Assembly (NCBI GenBank): GCA_017631035.1
Contig: JAGBUB010000038.1
Span: forward strand, 29,659-93,658
Reading direction: 5' to 3'
DNA: 64,000 bases
DNA from: Alistipes sp.
GTDB lineage: Bacteria > Bacteroidota > Bacteroidia > Bacteroidales > Rikenellaceae
This document shows, in pieces, positions 27,058 to 36,264 of this stretch; within the stretch, counting starts at the first letter, position 1, and every line of letters begins with the position of its first letter. The position numbers and the translations under genes were made by a program. The notes under the pieces were generated by a model. The model made no database searches. It worked only from the letters and a program-made list of their open reading frames with translations, and was not told the origin of the DNA.

Positions 27058-29046
27058 ATGTTTTACCTCACGTTACTTTTGGTTCTTTCGCTACTCGTTG
27101 GCGCCATCTTCGCAGCTCCGCTTCGCGGCAAGGTGTGGGTGGCATTTACCGCTGTAGCCATTGCAGCCATTACGGTAGCCGTGCCCTCGATTGGTGTGTT
27201 GGCTGGAACCCAGACCATCATTGTTGCGCACGACATACCCTCGATTTTGGGAGCGGGAATGTTATCGATAGATCCGCTCACGGCAGTTTTTCTGCTGGTC
27301 ATTGCCATCGCGGGCGTAGCCACAATGCTCTACTCGCGTGGCTATATTGCATCGTATCTTAATAAGAAGTCACCGGCGCACATCTCGCTCCACTACACGG
27401 CTTTGGCCACACTCATCCTCTCGATGATGCTGGTGGTGATGGCCGACGGAGGATTCCTCTTCCTCTTTGCGTGGGAGCTGATGACCATCGCATCGTTTAT
27501 CCTCATACTCTTCGACGCCGAGCGCGCCGAGGTGTTGCGTGCTGCATTGGCATACCTGATTATGATGCACGTAGGCTTCATCTTCCTTGTAGCGGGATTT
27601 GTGGGTCTGGAGTCAGCAACGGGTCTTACCTCGTTTGCTGCAATGGCCGATTGTTTTGGCAATGGTGGCAACTTCGCAATCTTCATCCTCTTCCTCCTGG
27701 GATTTGGAATGAAGGCAGGTCTGTTCCCTATGCACGTATGGTTGCCCGAGGCACACCCCGCCGCTCCATCGCACGTATCGGCTATTATGTCGGGCGTGAT
27801 GATTAAGACGGGTGTATATGGCGTGTTGCGTATCGTAAGCCAGATGAGCGTACCCGAGCAGATTCACACTGCAGGTGTTGTGATACTCGCCGCAGGTGTG
27901 GTAACAAGTCTGTGGGGTGTTATGTTGGCCGCTATGCAGAACGACGTCAAGCGTCTGCTGGCATACTCAAGTATCGAGAACATAGGCGTGATTTTCATCG
28001 GCCTCGGCATTGCCTTGCTCGCACAGGCAGCTGGAAATACTATGGTGGTGACACTTTCGATGTGCGGTGCTCTGCTCCACACCATCAACCACTCATTCTT
28101 CAAGTCGTTGCTCTTCTTCGGAGCGGGCAATCTATATTCGCAGATGCACACTACGCTGCTCGACCGTTTTGGTGGCGCAGCAAAGCATATGCCCGTTACG
28201 GCCATTTTGTTCCTTTTGGCAACGATGGCTATCTGCGCCCTGCCACCTTTGAATGGTTTTGTGGGCGAGTTCCTGATCTATTTGGGTATGCTGGGCAGTG
28301 TACGCGATGGTATAAACACTCTCTACGCCGCAGGTGGTATTATGGCATTAGCACTGACAGGAGGTGTGGTGGTATTGGCTTTCACCAAGTTGTATAGCAC
28401 CGTATTCCTTGGCTCACCCCGCCACCATCACGTTGCCGAGTCGGAGGAGGTTGATAGTCTGCGTATAGCGGCTATGGCAATCCCTGCGTTGGGTATCATC
28501 GCGATTGGTTTGTTCCCTCAGTACGCCATATGGGCCGTTGAGCGTGTGGCAAATGTATTGACAAATGGCCACAGCGTAATGGTTAATGCGGGTATCGTAA
28601 CTACCCTCTCGCGTCTTTCGCTTACGGCCATTCTGCTGGTAATCGTAATTGCTCTACTCTACACCATCAAGCATCGTGCACAGCGTCGTCGCACCATATC
28701 GGAAGGTCCTACGTGGGGTTGCGGTTTCACATCGCCCAACATCCGTATGCAGTACACAGGTGAGTCGTTCTCGGAGGGTTTGCAGTCGATTGCAACATCG
28801 CTTACGCAGAACACCGTTGAGGGTCGTGCCGTCGGCAAGAGCGAGATATTCCCCTCATCACACAACTACAACGTGCGCCACAAGGATAAGATCGACCGCT
28901 TGCTTGCCGAGTGGTGGGTTGAGTTGTTGCGCATTATCAACAAACGTATGATGAACCTGCGCACGGGACGCATCAACAACTACATCCTATTTGCGCTGTT
29001 GTTCCTCATTGCTATTGTGGTTCTTTCACTCTTTAATCTGATTTAA
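27058..29046 (+). CDS. Hydrogenase-4/complex I-like membrane subunit (HyfB/NuoL family)
   Basis: A 662-residue polytopic protein of the Mrp/NuoL antiporter-like family, the proton- or sodium-moving arm of Hyf-like complexes. At least 14 hydrophobic segments are visible. The conserved charged helix region includes FAWELMTIASFIL, the half-channel segment FGMKAGLFPMHVWLPEAHPAAPSHVSA and NDVKRLLAYSSIENIG (conserved Lys residues on broken helices). The C-terminal part is soluble (GPTWGCGFTSPNIRMQYTGESF), as in HyfB, with a final anchor. It is first of six consecutive rightward genes encoding a full complex with gaps of 3-12 bp. Confidence 0.88.
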   Translation: MFYLTLLLVLSLLVGAIFAAPLRGKVWVAFTAVAIAAITVAVPSIGVLAGTQTIIVAHDIPSILGAGMLSIDPLTAVFLLVIAIAGVATMLYSRGYIASYLNKKSPAHISLHYTALATLILSMMLVVMADGGFLFLFAWELMTIASFILILFDAERAEVLRAALAYLIMMHVGFIFLVAGFVGLESATGLTSFAAMADCFGNGGNFAIFILFLLGFGMKAGLFPMHVWLPEAHPAAPSHVSAIMSGVMIKTGVYGVLRIVSQMSVPEQIHTAGVVILAAGVVTSLWGVMLAAMQNDVKRLLAYSSIENIGVIFIGLGIALLAQAAGNTMVVTLSMCGALLHTINHSFFKSLLFFGAGNLYSQMHTTLLDRFGGAAKHMPVTAILFLLATMAICALPPLNGFVGEFLIYLGMLGSVRDGINTLYAAGGIMALALTGGVVVLAFTKLYSTVFLGSPRHHHVAESEEVDSLRIAAMAIPALGIIAIGLFPQYAIWAVERVANVLTNGHSVMVNAGIVTTLSRLSLTAILLVIVIALLYTIKHRAQRRRTISEGPTWGCGFTSPNIRMQYTGESFSEGLQSIATSLTQNTVEGRAVGKSEIFPSSHNYNVRHKDKIDRLLAEWWVELLRIINKRMMNLRTGRINNYILFALLFLIAIVVLSLFNLI

Positions 29047-29049
29047 CGT

Positions 29050-29964
29050 ATGGGAATTGCACTTAACACACTTTTAATGATAGTGGTGGCCATTGCCATC
29101 CCCGGAGTGATTAACCGCACACGCGCAACGTTGGCTGGTCGCAAGGGTCTGCCCTTCACTCAGCACCTGCGCAACGTTGGCCTATTGCTTCGCAAGGGTT
29201 CGGTATACTCTACCACAACTACGGCTCTGTTCCGTATCGCACCCGCCGTTTATTTGGGTGCTGCCATCGTAGCTATGCTCTTTATGCCCGTAGCCGACCT
29301 CTACCCCTTGATTTCGTTCGAGGGCGATATGATATGCTTTGCCTATACGTTGGCACTGGCTCGCGTGGCCATCATTCTTGCTGCTATGGATACAGGCTCC
29401 TCATTCGAGGGTATGGGAGCAGCACGTGAGGCGCTCTATGGTGCTTTGATTGAGCCTGCACTGATGATTGGCTTTGCTACACTGGCTATGTTCTGTGGCT
29501 ACACTTCGTTTGCCGACATATTTGCTCACGAGCAGTCGTTCAACCTGCATCTTACCATCGTGATGTTCCTCATCGCATATCTCTTCATCACCATCGCCTT
29601 CGTTGAGTCGGGTCGCGTGCCTGTGGATGATCCCCGCACACACCTCGAGCTTACGATGATTCACGAGGTGATGTGTCTGGACTATAGTGGTGTAGATATG
29701 GGTATGATTCACATTGCCGGCTGGCTCAAGACAGCCTGCTTCTCGATGATTGCCGCCAACGCCATAGCTGCAACCTGCTGCTTCCACTGGTGGTTTGCCG
29801 TTCCGCTGGCTATTCTGCTCACAGGTTTGTCGATCGGTATTGTGGAATCGACACAGGCTCGTAACAAACTCGTTCGCAACACTACTTTCATTGTAACCAT
29901 CTCTGCTCTGGCGGCGTTGATTTTCTTCATCGGCTTCCTGTTGCAGGCCGATATTAATATCTAA
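29050..29964 (+). CDS. Hyf-like complex subunit HyfC (NuoH family)
   Basis: A 304-residue integral membrane protein with about eight helices, related to NuoH/EchB, which anchors the soluble module and lines the quinone or ion path. VDDPRTHLELTMIHEVM (about residues 195-211) carries the conserved acidic and His residues of the family, and DTGSSFEGMGAAREALYGALIEPA precedes it. Three bases separate it from the hyfB-like and four from the hyfE-like gene. The membrane part therefore looks functional even though the catalytic subunits have lost their metal ligands. Confidence 0.88.
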   Translation: MGIALNTLLMIVVAIAIPGVINRTRATLAGRKGLPFTQHLRNVGLLLRKGSVYSTTTTALFRIAPAVYLGAAIVAMLFMPVADLYPLISFEGDMICFAYTLALARVAIILAAMDTGSSFEGMGAAREALYGALIEPALMIGFATLAMFCGYTSFADIFAHEQSFNLHLTIVMFLIAYLFITIAFVESGRVPVDDPRTHLELTMIHEVMCLDYSGVDMGMIHIAGWLKTACFSMIAANAIAATCCFHWWFAVPLAILLTGLSIGIVESTQARNKLVRNTTFIVTISALAALIFFIGFLLQADINI

Positions 29965-29967
29965 GCT

Positions 29968-30597
29968 ATGTTACTGTCGTTAATCATTCTATACATCATT
30001 TCGCTCATATACATCTCAATGGTAGAGCGATTCCGCAACTATGCCACCATCATCGCCTTTCAGGGTTGGATTCTGCTTGGCATTGCCCTGTTGCGCCTGC
30101 ACTCGCTGAACTGGATGGAGCTCTCGTTCATCATCCTCGAGACGCTCATCTTCAAGGCCGTTATCGTGCCTGCCATCCTGATGCGAGTAATTCGTCGAAC
30201 CAAAATCAATCGCATAAACACCTCAGGACGTTCGCAGTTCAACTCGCTCAGTCTATCGTTTGCGGCCCTGGTGGCCAGTGCAATCACCACCTACTATGTG
30301 GCCGACTCGTCGGTACATATGATATTCTTCGGTGTGGCGCTATACGCCTTGCTGAGTGGATTGATTCTCATCGTTCTGCGCTCACGTATCTTTACCCATA
30401 TGGTTGGATTCCTGGTAATCGAGAACGGAGTATTCCTCTTCTCGATGGCTATCGGTGTGGAGATGCCTATTTTGATTAATGCGGCCATTATGCTCGATAT
30501 CTTGATGTCGGTGCTTATGCTGGGTATGTTTATGACCAAGGTCGGTAGCCAGATACACACCGATAATAGTGATTCGCTAACCTACGTAAAGGACTAA
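29968..30597 (+). CDS. Hyf-like complex subunit HyfE (NuoK-related)
   Basis: A 209-residue hydrophobic protein with about six helices. Its C-terminal part resembles NuoK/MnhC (VGFLVIENGVFLFSMAIGVEMP, with Glu in a helix, and INAAIMLDILMSVLMLGMF). This is the layout of HyfE in formate hydrogenlyase-type and Ehr complexes. It sits between the hyfC- and hyfF-like genes with 3-4 bp gaps, so it is co-translated with them. Confidence 0.85.
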   Translation: MLLSLIILYIISLIYISMVERFRNYATIIAFQGWILLGIALLRLHSLNWMELSFIILETLIFKAVIVPAILMRVIRRTKINRINTSGRSQFNSLSLSFAALVASAITTYYVADSSVHMIFFGVALYALLSGLILIVLRSRIFTHMVGFLVIENGVFLFSMAIGVEMPILINAAIMLDILMSVLMLGMFMTKVGSQIHTDNSDSLTYVKD

Positions 30598-30601
30598 TGC
30601 T

Positions 30602-32005
30602 ATGATATATATATTCTTCGTAATATGGCTCGTTTTGGGAGCCGCAGTCTTTATTGCTCCGTCGCGTCGCATAGTTCATTTGCTCTGTGGCCTTTATATG
30701 GCCGTACACGCACTATTCGCCGCACTGATCACCTTTGGTGGCAACTATCAGACCACCTCGGGCGTATTCTTTACCTTCGACGAAGCGGGCACACTCTTCT
30801 ATTTATTGTTGGGTGTTGTGGCAACGTTCGTACTGATTCACTCGCAGGAGTACCTCAAAGATGATAAGCTAAATAACTATCGCAAGTATTTCGCACTGCT
30901 AATACTGCTCACGACCTCGATTACTGGTGTCTATTTTGCCAACAACATCGCCGTGACGTGGATTCTGCTTGAGACTACCACTTTGTGTAGCGCCGGTATC
31001 TTGTATCACCGCCACTCGAAGCAGACTCTTGAGGCTACGTGGAAGTATCTGTTCGTATGTTCGACAGGTATTGCCATTGCATATTTGGGTATTTTGTTGC
31101 TTTGCGCAGCGGCATCGAACTCGTCGCTAAACTATAACGACCTGCAGCAGCTTATCGTAAACGGCAATCCGTTGTATCTGAAGGCAGCCTTCCTGCTTAT
31201 CCTTACGGGTTACAGTTGTAAGATGGAGATTTTCCCGCTCTACACCATCGGCGTGGATGCCAACTTTGCTGCGCCTGCACCGGCATCGGCATTGATATCT
31301 ACGGGCTTGGTAAATGCAGGCTTCTTGGCCATCTTCCGCATATACCGACTCTTTGTCCACACGGCGGTATTCGAGTGGATACAGCACGTTATGCTCATCA
31401 TCGGAGTATTGAGTCTGGGTGTTGGTGCCTTGTTCCTGCGACGTACGAACAACTACAAGCGTTTCCTTTCGTACTCTACCGTTGAGAATATGGGTATCGT
31501 TGCCATCGGCTTGGGCGTGGGCGGCATAGGCATTTGGGCCGCTATGTTCCACGTCGTGTGCCACACACTCATCAAGAGTAGTCTGTTCCTGCAGATTGCA
31601 GTCGTGCGTCAGGTGTACAACGGCTATCGCATCAACCGAATTGGTGACTATATTAATATAAATAAGGTGGGAGCAATTGGCCTGCTCGCAGGTATGGTCG
31701 TAGTGCTGGCATTCCCCCCTTCACCACTCTTCATTTCGGAGTTGATGATTCTCAAGCAGACCATCGCCCAGACCGGCTGGTGGCTCATAGCACTCATCGT
31801 TTTGCTGTTGTGTGTTGTGGTCTACTCTATCTGCTTCCGCGTTATCAAGCTCTGCTATCAGCCCAATCAGGATGAGTTGCACCTCTCGAATATCAATCGT
31901 CGCCTGTCGTACAGCGCCCTGTCGCTGCTAGTTGTGGCAATCGTTTTGGGATTGTGGCAGCCCGAGTTTTTGAAGGAGCTTATTACCAACATCGTAACAT
32001 TATAA
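30602..32005 (+). CDS. Hyf-like complex membrane subunit HyfF (NuoN/NuoL family)
   Basis: A 467-residue antiporter-like membrane subunit with about 14 predicted helices. Conserved elements include the charged WILLETTTLCSAGILYHRH segment (helix Glu), LILTGYSCKMEIFPLYTIGVDAN (the family GxGxKxGxxPxHxWLP region in diverged form, keeping the Lys) and NNYKRFLSYSTVENMGIVAIG. With the hyfB-like subunit this gives two ion-pumping modules. It follows hyfE by 4 bp and precedes the large subunit by 4 bp. Confidence 0.86.
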   Translation: MIYIFFVIWLVLGAAVFIAPSRRIVHLLCGLYMAVHALFAALITFGGNYQTTSGVFFTFDEAGTLFYLLLGVVATFVLIHSQEYLKDDKLNNYRKYFALLILLTTSITGVYFANNIAVTWILLETTTLCSAGILYHRHSKQTLEATWKYLFVCSTGIAIAYLGILLLCAAASNSSLNYNDLQQLIVNGNPLYLKAAFLLILTGYSCKMEIFPLYTIGVDANFAAPAPASALISTGLVNAGFLAIFRIYRLFVHTAVFEWIQHVMLIIGVLSLGVGALFLRRTNNYKRFLSYSTVENMGIVAIGLGVGGIGIWAAMFHVVCHTLIKSSLFLQIAVVRQVYNGYRINRIGDYININKVGAIGLLAGMVVVLAFPPSPLFISELMILKQTIAQTGWWLIALIVLLLCVVVYSICFRVIKLCYQPNQDELHLSNINRRLSYSALSLLVVAIVLGLWQPEFLKELITNIVTL

Positions 32006-32009
32006 CCCT

Positions 32010-33521
32010 ATGATATATCACATAACCGATAATCGTGCCAGCGCAGTAGCACTGAAGGATATACCCGAGGTGGACTATGCGGCCATATATAACGACCTGA
32101 AGGAGCGCTTGTGTGACGAACACTACCACGTCGCACACTACTTTGCGACACCCGAATCGTCGCGCCTGAAGTTCTACATCGTACTGCTCGATGACAAGGA
32201 GCAACGTGTGATGCTCACTTCGTTTGCTATGGAGTATTACGAAGAGGTGGCTCTGCCCTCGCTCACGGCAATCCATCCTGCCTTGCACGTCTTCGAGCGC
32301 GAGATAGCCGAGTTGTACAACGTAGAATTTGACTCTATGCCGTGGAACAAGCCTCTGCGCTTTCCCTTCAACCGTCGCAATCGCAACTCTACGATGGATA
32401 ACTACCCCTTCTACAGCATCGATGGCGACTCATTGCACGAGGTGAATGTAGGACCCATCCACGCTGGTATCATCGAGCCGGGAGCATTCCGCTTCGTATG
32501 TAATGGTGAGAATGTGTTGCACCTGGAGATTGCTTTGGGTTATCAGCACCGAGGCGTAGAGCACGAATTCACATCTACTGACAACCGCCTGCGCCAGACA
32601 CTCCTTGCCGAGGGTATTGCCGGTGACAGCGCCGTATCGCACGCAACGGCTTATGCAGCAACAATCGAGAAGTTGTGTGGCAAGAGTGCCGACTCAAACC
32701 TTTGGGTAGAGCGCACCGTAGCTCTTGAGCTGGAGCGTATGGCTATGCACATTGCCGACACCGGAGCCCTATCGATGGATGTAGCTTATCAGCTCGGACA
32801 GGTGGCCTCGGAGGCACTGCGTACGATGACCATCAACACCACTCAGGCGTGGTGTGGCAACCGCTTTGGCAAAGGCCTTATTCGTCCCTGTGGCAGTAAC
32901 AAACCTCTCACTGCTGAGAAGGCGGCTATGATTCGCGAGAATGTAAGCGAGATTCGTCACCGCTACAGCGAAGTTGTCGACGATATCAAATCATCTCCTA
33001 CGCTTCTCTCTCGTTTCGAGCAGTGTGGCATCGTGCCCAAGGCCGAGATGCAGCGCATCGGAGGTGTGGGTATGGCAGCCCGCGCAAGTGGCGTGAAACG
33101 AGATATTCGCTTGTCGCACCCCTATGCGGCTTATGGCTCGCAGATTGAGCACAATAGTATCAGACAGAGCGATGGTGATGTGATGTCGCGACTGATGATG
33201 CGCTGCAGCGAGGTACTGCAGTCGGCCGACTATATTGAGCAGTTGCTCGCATCGTATAAGCCCACTGAGATTTCACGTCCCGACTATGAGGCAGCACTTG
33301 CCCCCGAGTCGTTGGCCTTCTCACTACTGGAGGGTTGGCGAGGTGAGATATGCCACGTGGCAATCACCGACGCAGAGGGCAAGATTGCAACCTACAAAGT
33401 CAAGGACCCCAGCCTGCACAACTGGCTGGCATTGGCCATTGCAGTGCGTAGCGAGGGTATTTCCGATTTTCCCATTTGCAACAAGAGTTTTAACCTGTCG
33501 TACTGCGGTCACGACCTTTAA
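32010..33521 (+). CDS. Hydrogenase large-subunit homologue (HyfG-like) without NiFe ligands
   Basis: A 503-residue fusion of a NuoC-like N-terminal domain (about 1-125, HVFEREIAELYNVEF) and a NuoD/NiFe-hydrogenase large-subunit domain (about 145-503, beginning HEVNVGPIHAGIIEPGAFRF). In group 4 hydrogenases the NiFe centre is held by RxCGxC and DPCxxC. Here the first region reads EGIAGDS (201-207) before the conserved SHATAYAATIE, and the last reads KSFNLSYCGHDL at the very C-terminus, so neither Cys pair is kept. This matches the energy-converting-hydrogenase-related (Ehr) class rather than an H2-forming enzyme. The substrate is unknown. Confidence 0.85.
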   Translation: MIYHITDNRASAVALKDIPEVDYAAIYNDLKERLCDEHYHVAHYFATPESSRLKFYIVLLDDKEQRVMLTSFAMEYYEEVALPSLTAIHPALHVFEREIAELYNVEFDSMPWNKPLRFPFNRRNRNSTMDNYPFYSIDGDSLHEVNVGPIHAGIIEPGAFRFVCNGENVLHLEIALGYQHRGVEHEFTSTDNRLRQTLLAEGIAGDSAVSHATAYAATIEKLCGKSADSNLWVERTVALELERMAMHIADTGALSMDVAYQLGQVASEALRTMTINTTQAWCGNRFGKGLIRPCGSNKPLTAEKAAMIRENVSEIRHRYSEVVDDIKSSPTLLSRFEQCGIVPKAEMQRIGGVGMAARASGVKRDIRLSHPYAAYGSQIEHNSIRQSDGDVMSRLMMRCSEVLQSADYIEQLLASYKPTEISRPDYEAALAPESLAFSLLEGWRGEICHVAITDAEGKIATYKVKDPSLHNWLALAIAVRSEGISDFPICNKSFNLSYCGHDL

Positions 33522-33533
33522 TCTTACAAGAGT

Positions 33534-34295
33534 ATGATATTCCCTAAAATAAAGGTATTGAAGAGCCACGGATGGCAGTATATACCCGATTTGAACGCCG
33601 TAGAACTCACCGATGAGTTTCGTGGTCGCCCCGTATTGACCTCAACCGAGGATATGAGCGATGTGGAGGCTGCCGCAAAGATGTGTCCTACAAAGGCCAT
33701 CACCGCAGCACCCTTCTCACTCGATATGGGTCGTTGCCTATTCTGTGGCGAGTGCGCCATACGTGCACCGAAGAACATACGCTTTACGAACGACTATAAG
33801 ATTGGTAGCACTTCTCGTGAGGCTCTGATGGTAACACCCCAGTGCGAGGCTATCGACTTCCATCCCGAGCTTGTCCGCGAGCAGATTCCCGCTCTTTTTG
33901 GCCGTGCGCTCAAACTGCGTCAGGTGTCGGCCGGAGGTGATGCTTCGGTGGAGATGGAGCTTAATGCTACGGGTAACGTAAACTTCGACTTTGGCCGCTA
34001 TGGCGTTGAGTTCGTAGCCTCACCCCGCCACGCCGATGGCGTGGTAATCACAGGCCCTATTTCCGGCAATATGGCCGAGGCTCTGGACATATGTTACAAC
34101 TCTGTACCCGACCCCAAGTTAGTCATCGTATGTGGCTCGGAGGCCTGCTCGGGCGGATTGTTTGCCGATAGTAAGGCTGTAGATCGCCGTTTTATGGAGC
34201 GCTACAATGTTGACCTGTGGCTTCCCGGTGCCCCTACACACCCGATGACATTCATCGACGGAGTGATGAATATGCTTAAACTTAAAACCCGCTAA
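33534..34295 (+). CDS. Fused ferredoxin/small-subunit homologue (HyfH-HyfI) with one cluster left
   Basis: A 253-residue protein joining a diverged two-cluster ferredoxin domain to a NuoB/HyfI small subunit. In the ferredoxin part only one four-Cys set survives: CLFCGEC (68, 71, 74) plus C51 in MCPTKAI; the first CxxCxxC is gone and the last CP is AP. In the small-subunit part VASPRHADGVVITGP is well conserved. The N2 cluster ligands are not: CNGC is ATGN (145-148), GDC is GSE (201-203) and PGCPP is PGAPT (231-235). Electron transfer to a large subunit by the usual route therefore seems impossible. It ends the six-gene Hyf-like set. Confidence 0.85.
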   Translation: MIFPKIKVLKSHGWQYIPDLNAVELTDEFRGRPVLTSTEDMSDVEAAAKMCPTKAITAAPFSLDMGRCLFCGECAIRAPKNIRFTNDYKIGSTSREALMVTPQCEAIDFHPELVREQIPALFGRALKLRQVSAGGDASVEMELNATGNVNFDFGRYGVEFVASPRHADGVVITGPISGNMAEALDICYNSVPDPKLVIVCGSEACSGGLFADSKAVDRRFMERYNVDLWLPGAPTHPMTFIDGVMNMLKLKTR

Positions 34296-34306
34296 ATAGA
34301 ACTACA

Positions 34307-35713
34307 ATGGAGACTCTGCAACATCTGATTGATGTAGCCAACAACTTGTTATGGACCTACATAATGGTTGCTGCACTGATTGCTTGCGCCGTTTATTTCA
34401 CAATTCGTAGCCGCTTTGTGCAGTTCCGTATGCTCGGCGAGATGATTCGCCAGCTGGTGAACTCCAACGAGCACAAACACTCTGAGGGCGAAAAGCATAT
34501 ATCTCCATTTCAGGCCTTTGCCGTATCGTTGGCAAGTCGTGTGGGTACTGGTAATCTGGCAGGTGTGGCGTCGGCCATCGCCGTTGGTGGCCCCGGTGCC
34601 GTGTTCTGGATGTGGATTATTGCCCTCATCGGCTCGGCTAACGCTTTTATCGAGAGCACCTTGGCGCAGCTCTACAAGCGTCGTGCCAACGACTCGTTCA
34701 TCGGAGGTCCCGCTTACTACATCCTTCACGGATTGAAGTGCCGATGGATGGCCATACTGTTCAGTGTGCTGACCATTCTCACTTTTGGTTTTGCCTTTAA
34801 TACGGTACAGAGCAACACTCTGTGTGAGGCAGTCGAGAATGCCTTTGGCATCGACCACGCATACATAGGCATTGCCATCACACTGGCTACGCTGGCAATT
34901 ATTTTCGGTGGTATTCAGCGCATCGCAAAGTTTAGCACAGTGATTGTGCCTATTATGGCATTGGGATATATCCTGCTGGCTTTGGTCATTGTGGCTATCA
35001 ACATTACGCAGTTGCCAGCCGTACTCGAGCTCATCGTAAAGGATGCCTTTGGCGTTGAGCAGATAGTGGGTGGTGGTATAGGCGCTACACTTATGCAGGG
35101 TATCAAACGAGGATTGTTCAGCAACGAGGCCGGTATGGGTTCTGCGCCTAATGTGGCGGCTACGGCATCGACATCACACCCCGTAAAGCAGGGACTTATC
35201 CAGAGCCTGGGAGTATTTACCGACACACTTATAATATGCTCTTGCACGGCGTTCATCATCCTTATTAGCGGCGTTTCGCTCGGCGGTGATCTGGATGGTA
35301 TTCGACTGACACAGGAGGCTCTAACCACCCAGATAGGCGGAAGCGGCCGCACATTCGTCGCCATAGCCATCTTCTTCTTTGCCTTTAGCTCGATTATCGG
35401 TAACTACTACTATGGCGAGGCCAACATCAAGTTTATCACCTCGTCAAGCAAGGTGCTCAACATCTATCGTCTGCTGGTATGCGTGATGGTAATGAGTGGA
35501 GCTATAATGAGCCTTAAAACAGTGTGGAGTCTGGCTGACCTTACTATGGGATTGATGACCTTGTGCAACATTGCCGCCATCGTGCTGCTGGGACGTCAGG
35601 TATTTGTATTGCTCAACGACTACACCAAACAGAAGAGCAAGGGTCTGGATCCCGTATTCAAGAAGAGCGAGGTTAAGGAGCTTGCCGACAACGACGCCAT
35701 CGAGTGCTGGTAG
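34307..35713 (+). CDS. Sodium:alanine/glycine symporter (AGCS family)
   Basis: A 468-residue membrane transporter with about ten to eleven helices. Family motifs are SLASRVGTGNLAGVASAIAVGGPGAVFWMW near residues 73-102, FIGGPAYYI, GIKRGLFSNEAGMGSAPNVAA and a C-terminal YYYGEANIKFI. It imports alanine or glycine with Na+. It lies 11 bp after the small-subunit gene of the Hyf-like complex, so it is probably on the same transcript. That is compatible with the complex working on a sodium gradient, although co-location alone is weak proof. Confidence 0.92.
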   Translation: METLQHLIDVANNLLWTYIMVAALIACAVYFTIRSRFVQFRMLGEMIRQLVNSNEHKHSEGEKHISPFQAFAVSLASRVGTGNLAGVASAIAVGGPGAVFWMWIIALIGSANAFIESTLAQLYKRRANDSFIGGPAYYILHGLKCRWMAILFSVLTILTFGFAFNTVQSNTLCEAVENAFGIDHAYIGIAITLATLAIIFGGIQRIAKFSTVIVPIMALGYILLALVIVAINITQLPAVLELIVKDAFGVEQIVGGGIGATLMQGIKRGLFSNEAGMGSAPNVAATASTSHPVKQGLIQSLGVFTDTLIICSCTAFIILISGVSLGGDLDGIRLTQEALTTQIGGSGRTFVAIAIFFFAFSSIIGNYYYGEANIKFITSSSKVLNIYRLLVCVMVMSGAIMSLKTVWSLADLTMGLMTLCNIAAIVLLGRQVFVLLNDYTKQKSKGLDPVFKKSEVKELADNDAIECW

Positions 35714-35775
35714 TAGGCCTTGGCACGCAATAATAAGCCCCATTATTACGTTATATACACAAAACAGATGTTATT

Positions 35776-36174
35776 ATGAAAAAGAGTATATTTATCATTG
35801 CAGCCCTTCTGGTAGCCATCACAGCATCGGCACAGGAGCGCAACGTGGCCACTGCCGAGCAGCGTGCTCATACCATTGCCGACCAGATGCGTCGCACATT
35901 GGCATTGGACGACGACCAGTATAGCAAGATTTACAAGGCATACCTCAAGCAGGCGCGTCGCGATGACAAGCGTGCCTCACAGGCTATGGCCGATAGTGCT
36001 GCAACCGAGCAGAAGGCAAAACAGATTTTGTCTCCCGAGCAGGCAAAGCGCTGGGAGCAGCATAAGAACAACGACGTATTCGACCCCCTTAATGGTAATT
36101 TTGGTAAGGAGAGAATCCGAATTCGCCAGAAGGGTGATCCCCGACACAATAGAAATATGTATATCGAGCGTTAG
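35776..36174 (+). CDS. Small exported protein of unknown function
   Basis: A 132-residue protein with a clean signal peptide (MKKSIFIIAALLVAITASAQ, cleavage after the ASA motif). The mature part is helical and highly charged: TIADQMRRTLALDDDQYSKIYKAYLKQARRDDKRASQAMAD, then EQKAKQILSPEQAKRWEQHK. This LxLxxxQxxKIxxxxL / LxxEQxxxW pattern is like small Spy/CpxP-like or DUF4890-type periplasmic proteins of Bacteroidetes. A periplasmic chaperone-like role is possible but not shown. It stands alone, ahead of a bidirectional terminator. Confidence 0.7.
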   Translation: MKKSIFIIAALLVAITASAQERNVATAEQRAHTIADQMRRTLALDDDQYSKIYKAYLKQARRDDKRASQAMADSAATEQKAKQILSPEQAKRWEQHKNNDVFDPLNGNFGKERIRIRQKGDPRHNRNMYIER

Positions 36175-36210
36175 CGAGTGAGTCGCACAACTACTCCAGC
36201 AAGAATAAAC

Positions 36211-36242
36211 AGAGGGTGTCCAACGATTGTTGAACACCCTCT
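36211..36242. terminator. Bidirectional terminator between small exported protein and ferredoxin
   Basis: AGAGGGTGT (36211-36219) pairs with ACACCCTCT (36234-36242), with an inner CAAC/GTTG stem and GATT loop. It sits between two convergent genes. Confidence 0.85.
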
Positions 36243-36264
36243 ATTCTTTAACATTTTATCGCGA

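Noticed and set aside
27058-34295. Functional H2-evolving hydrogenase
   Set aside because: The large and small subunits lack the Cys ligands for NiFe and for the proximal cluster.
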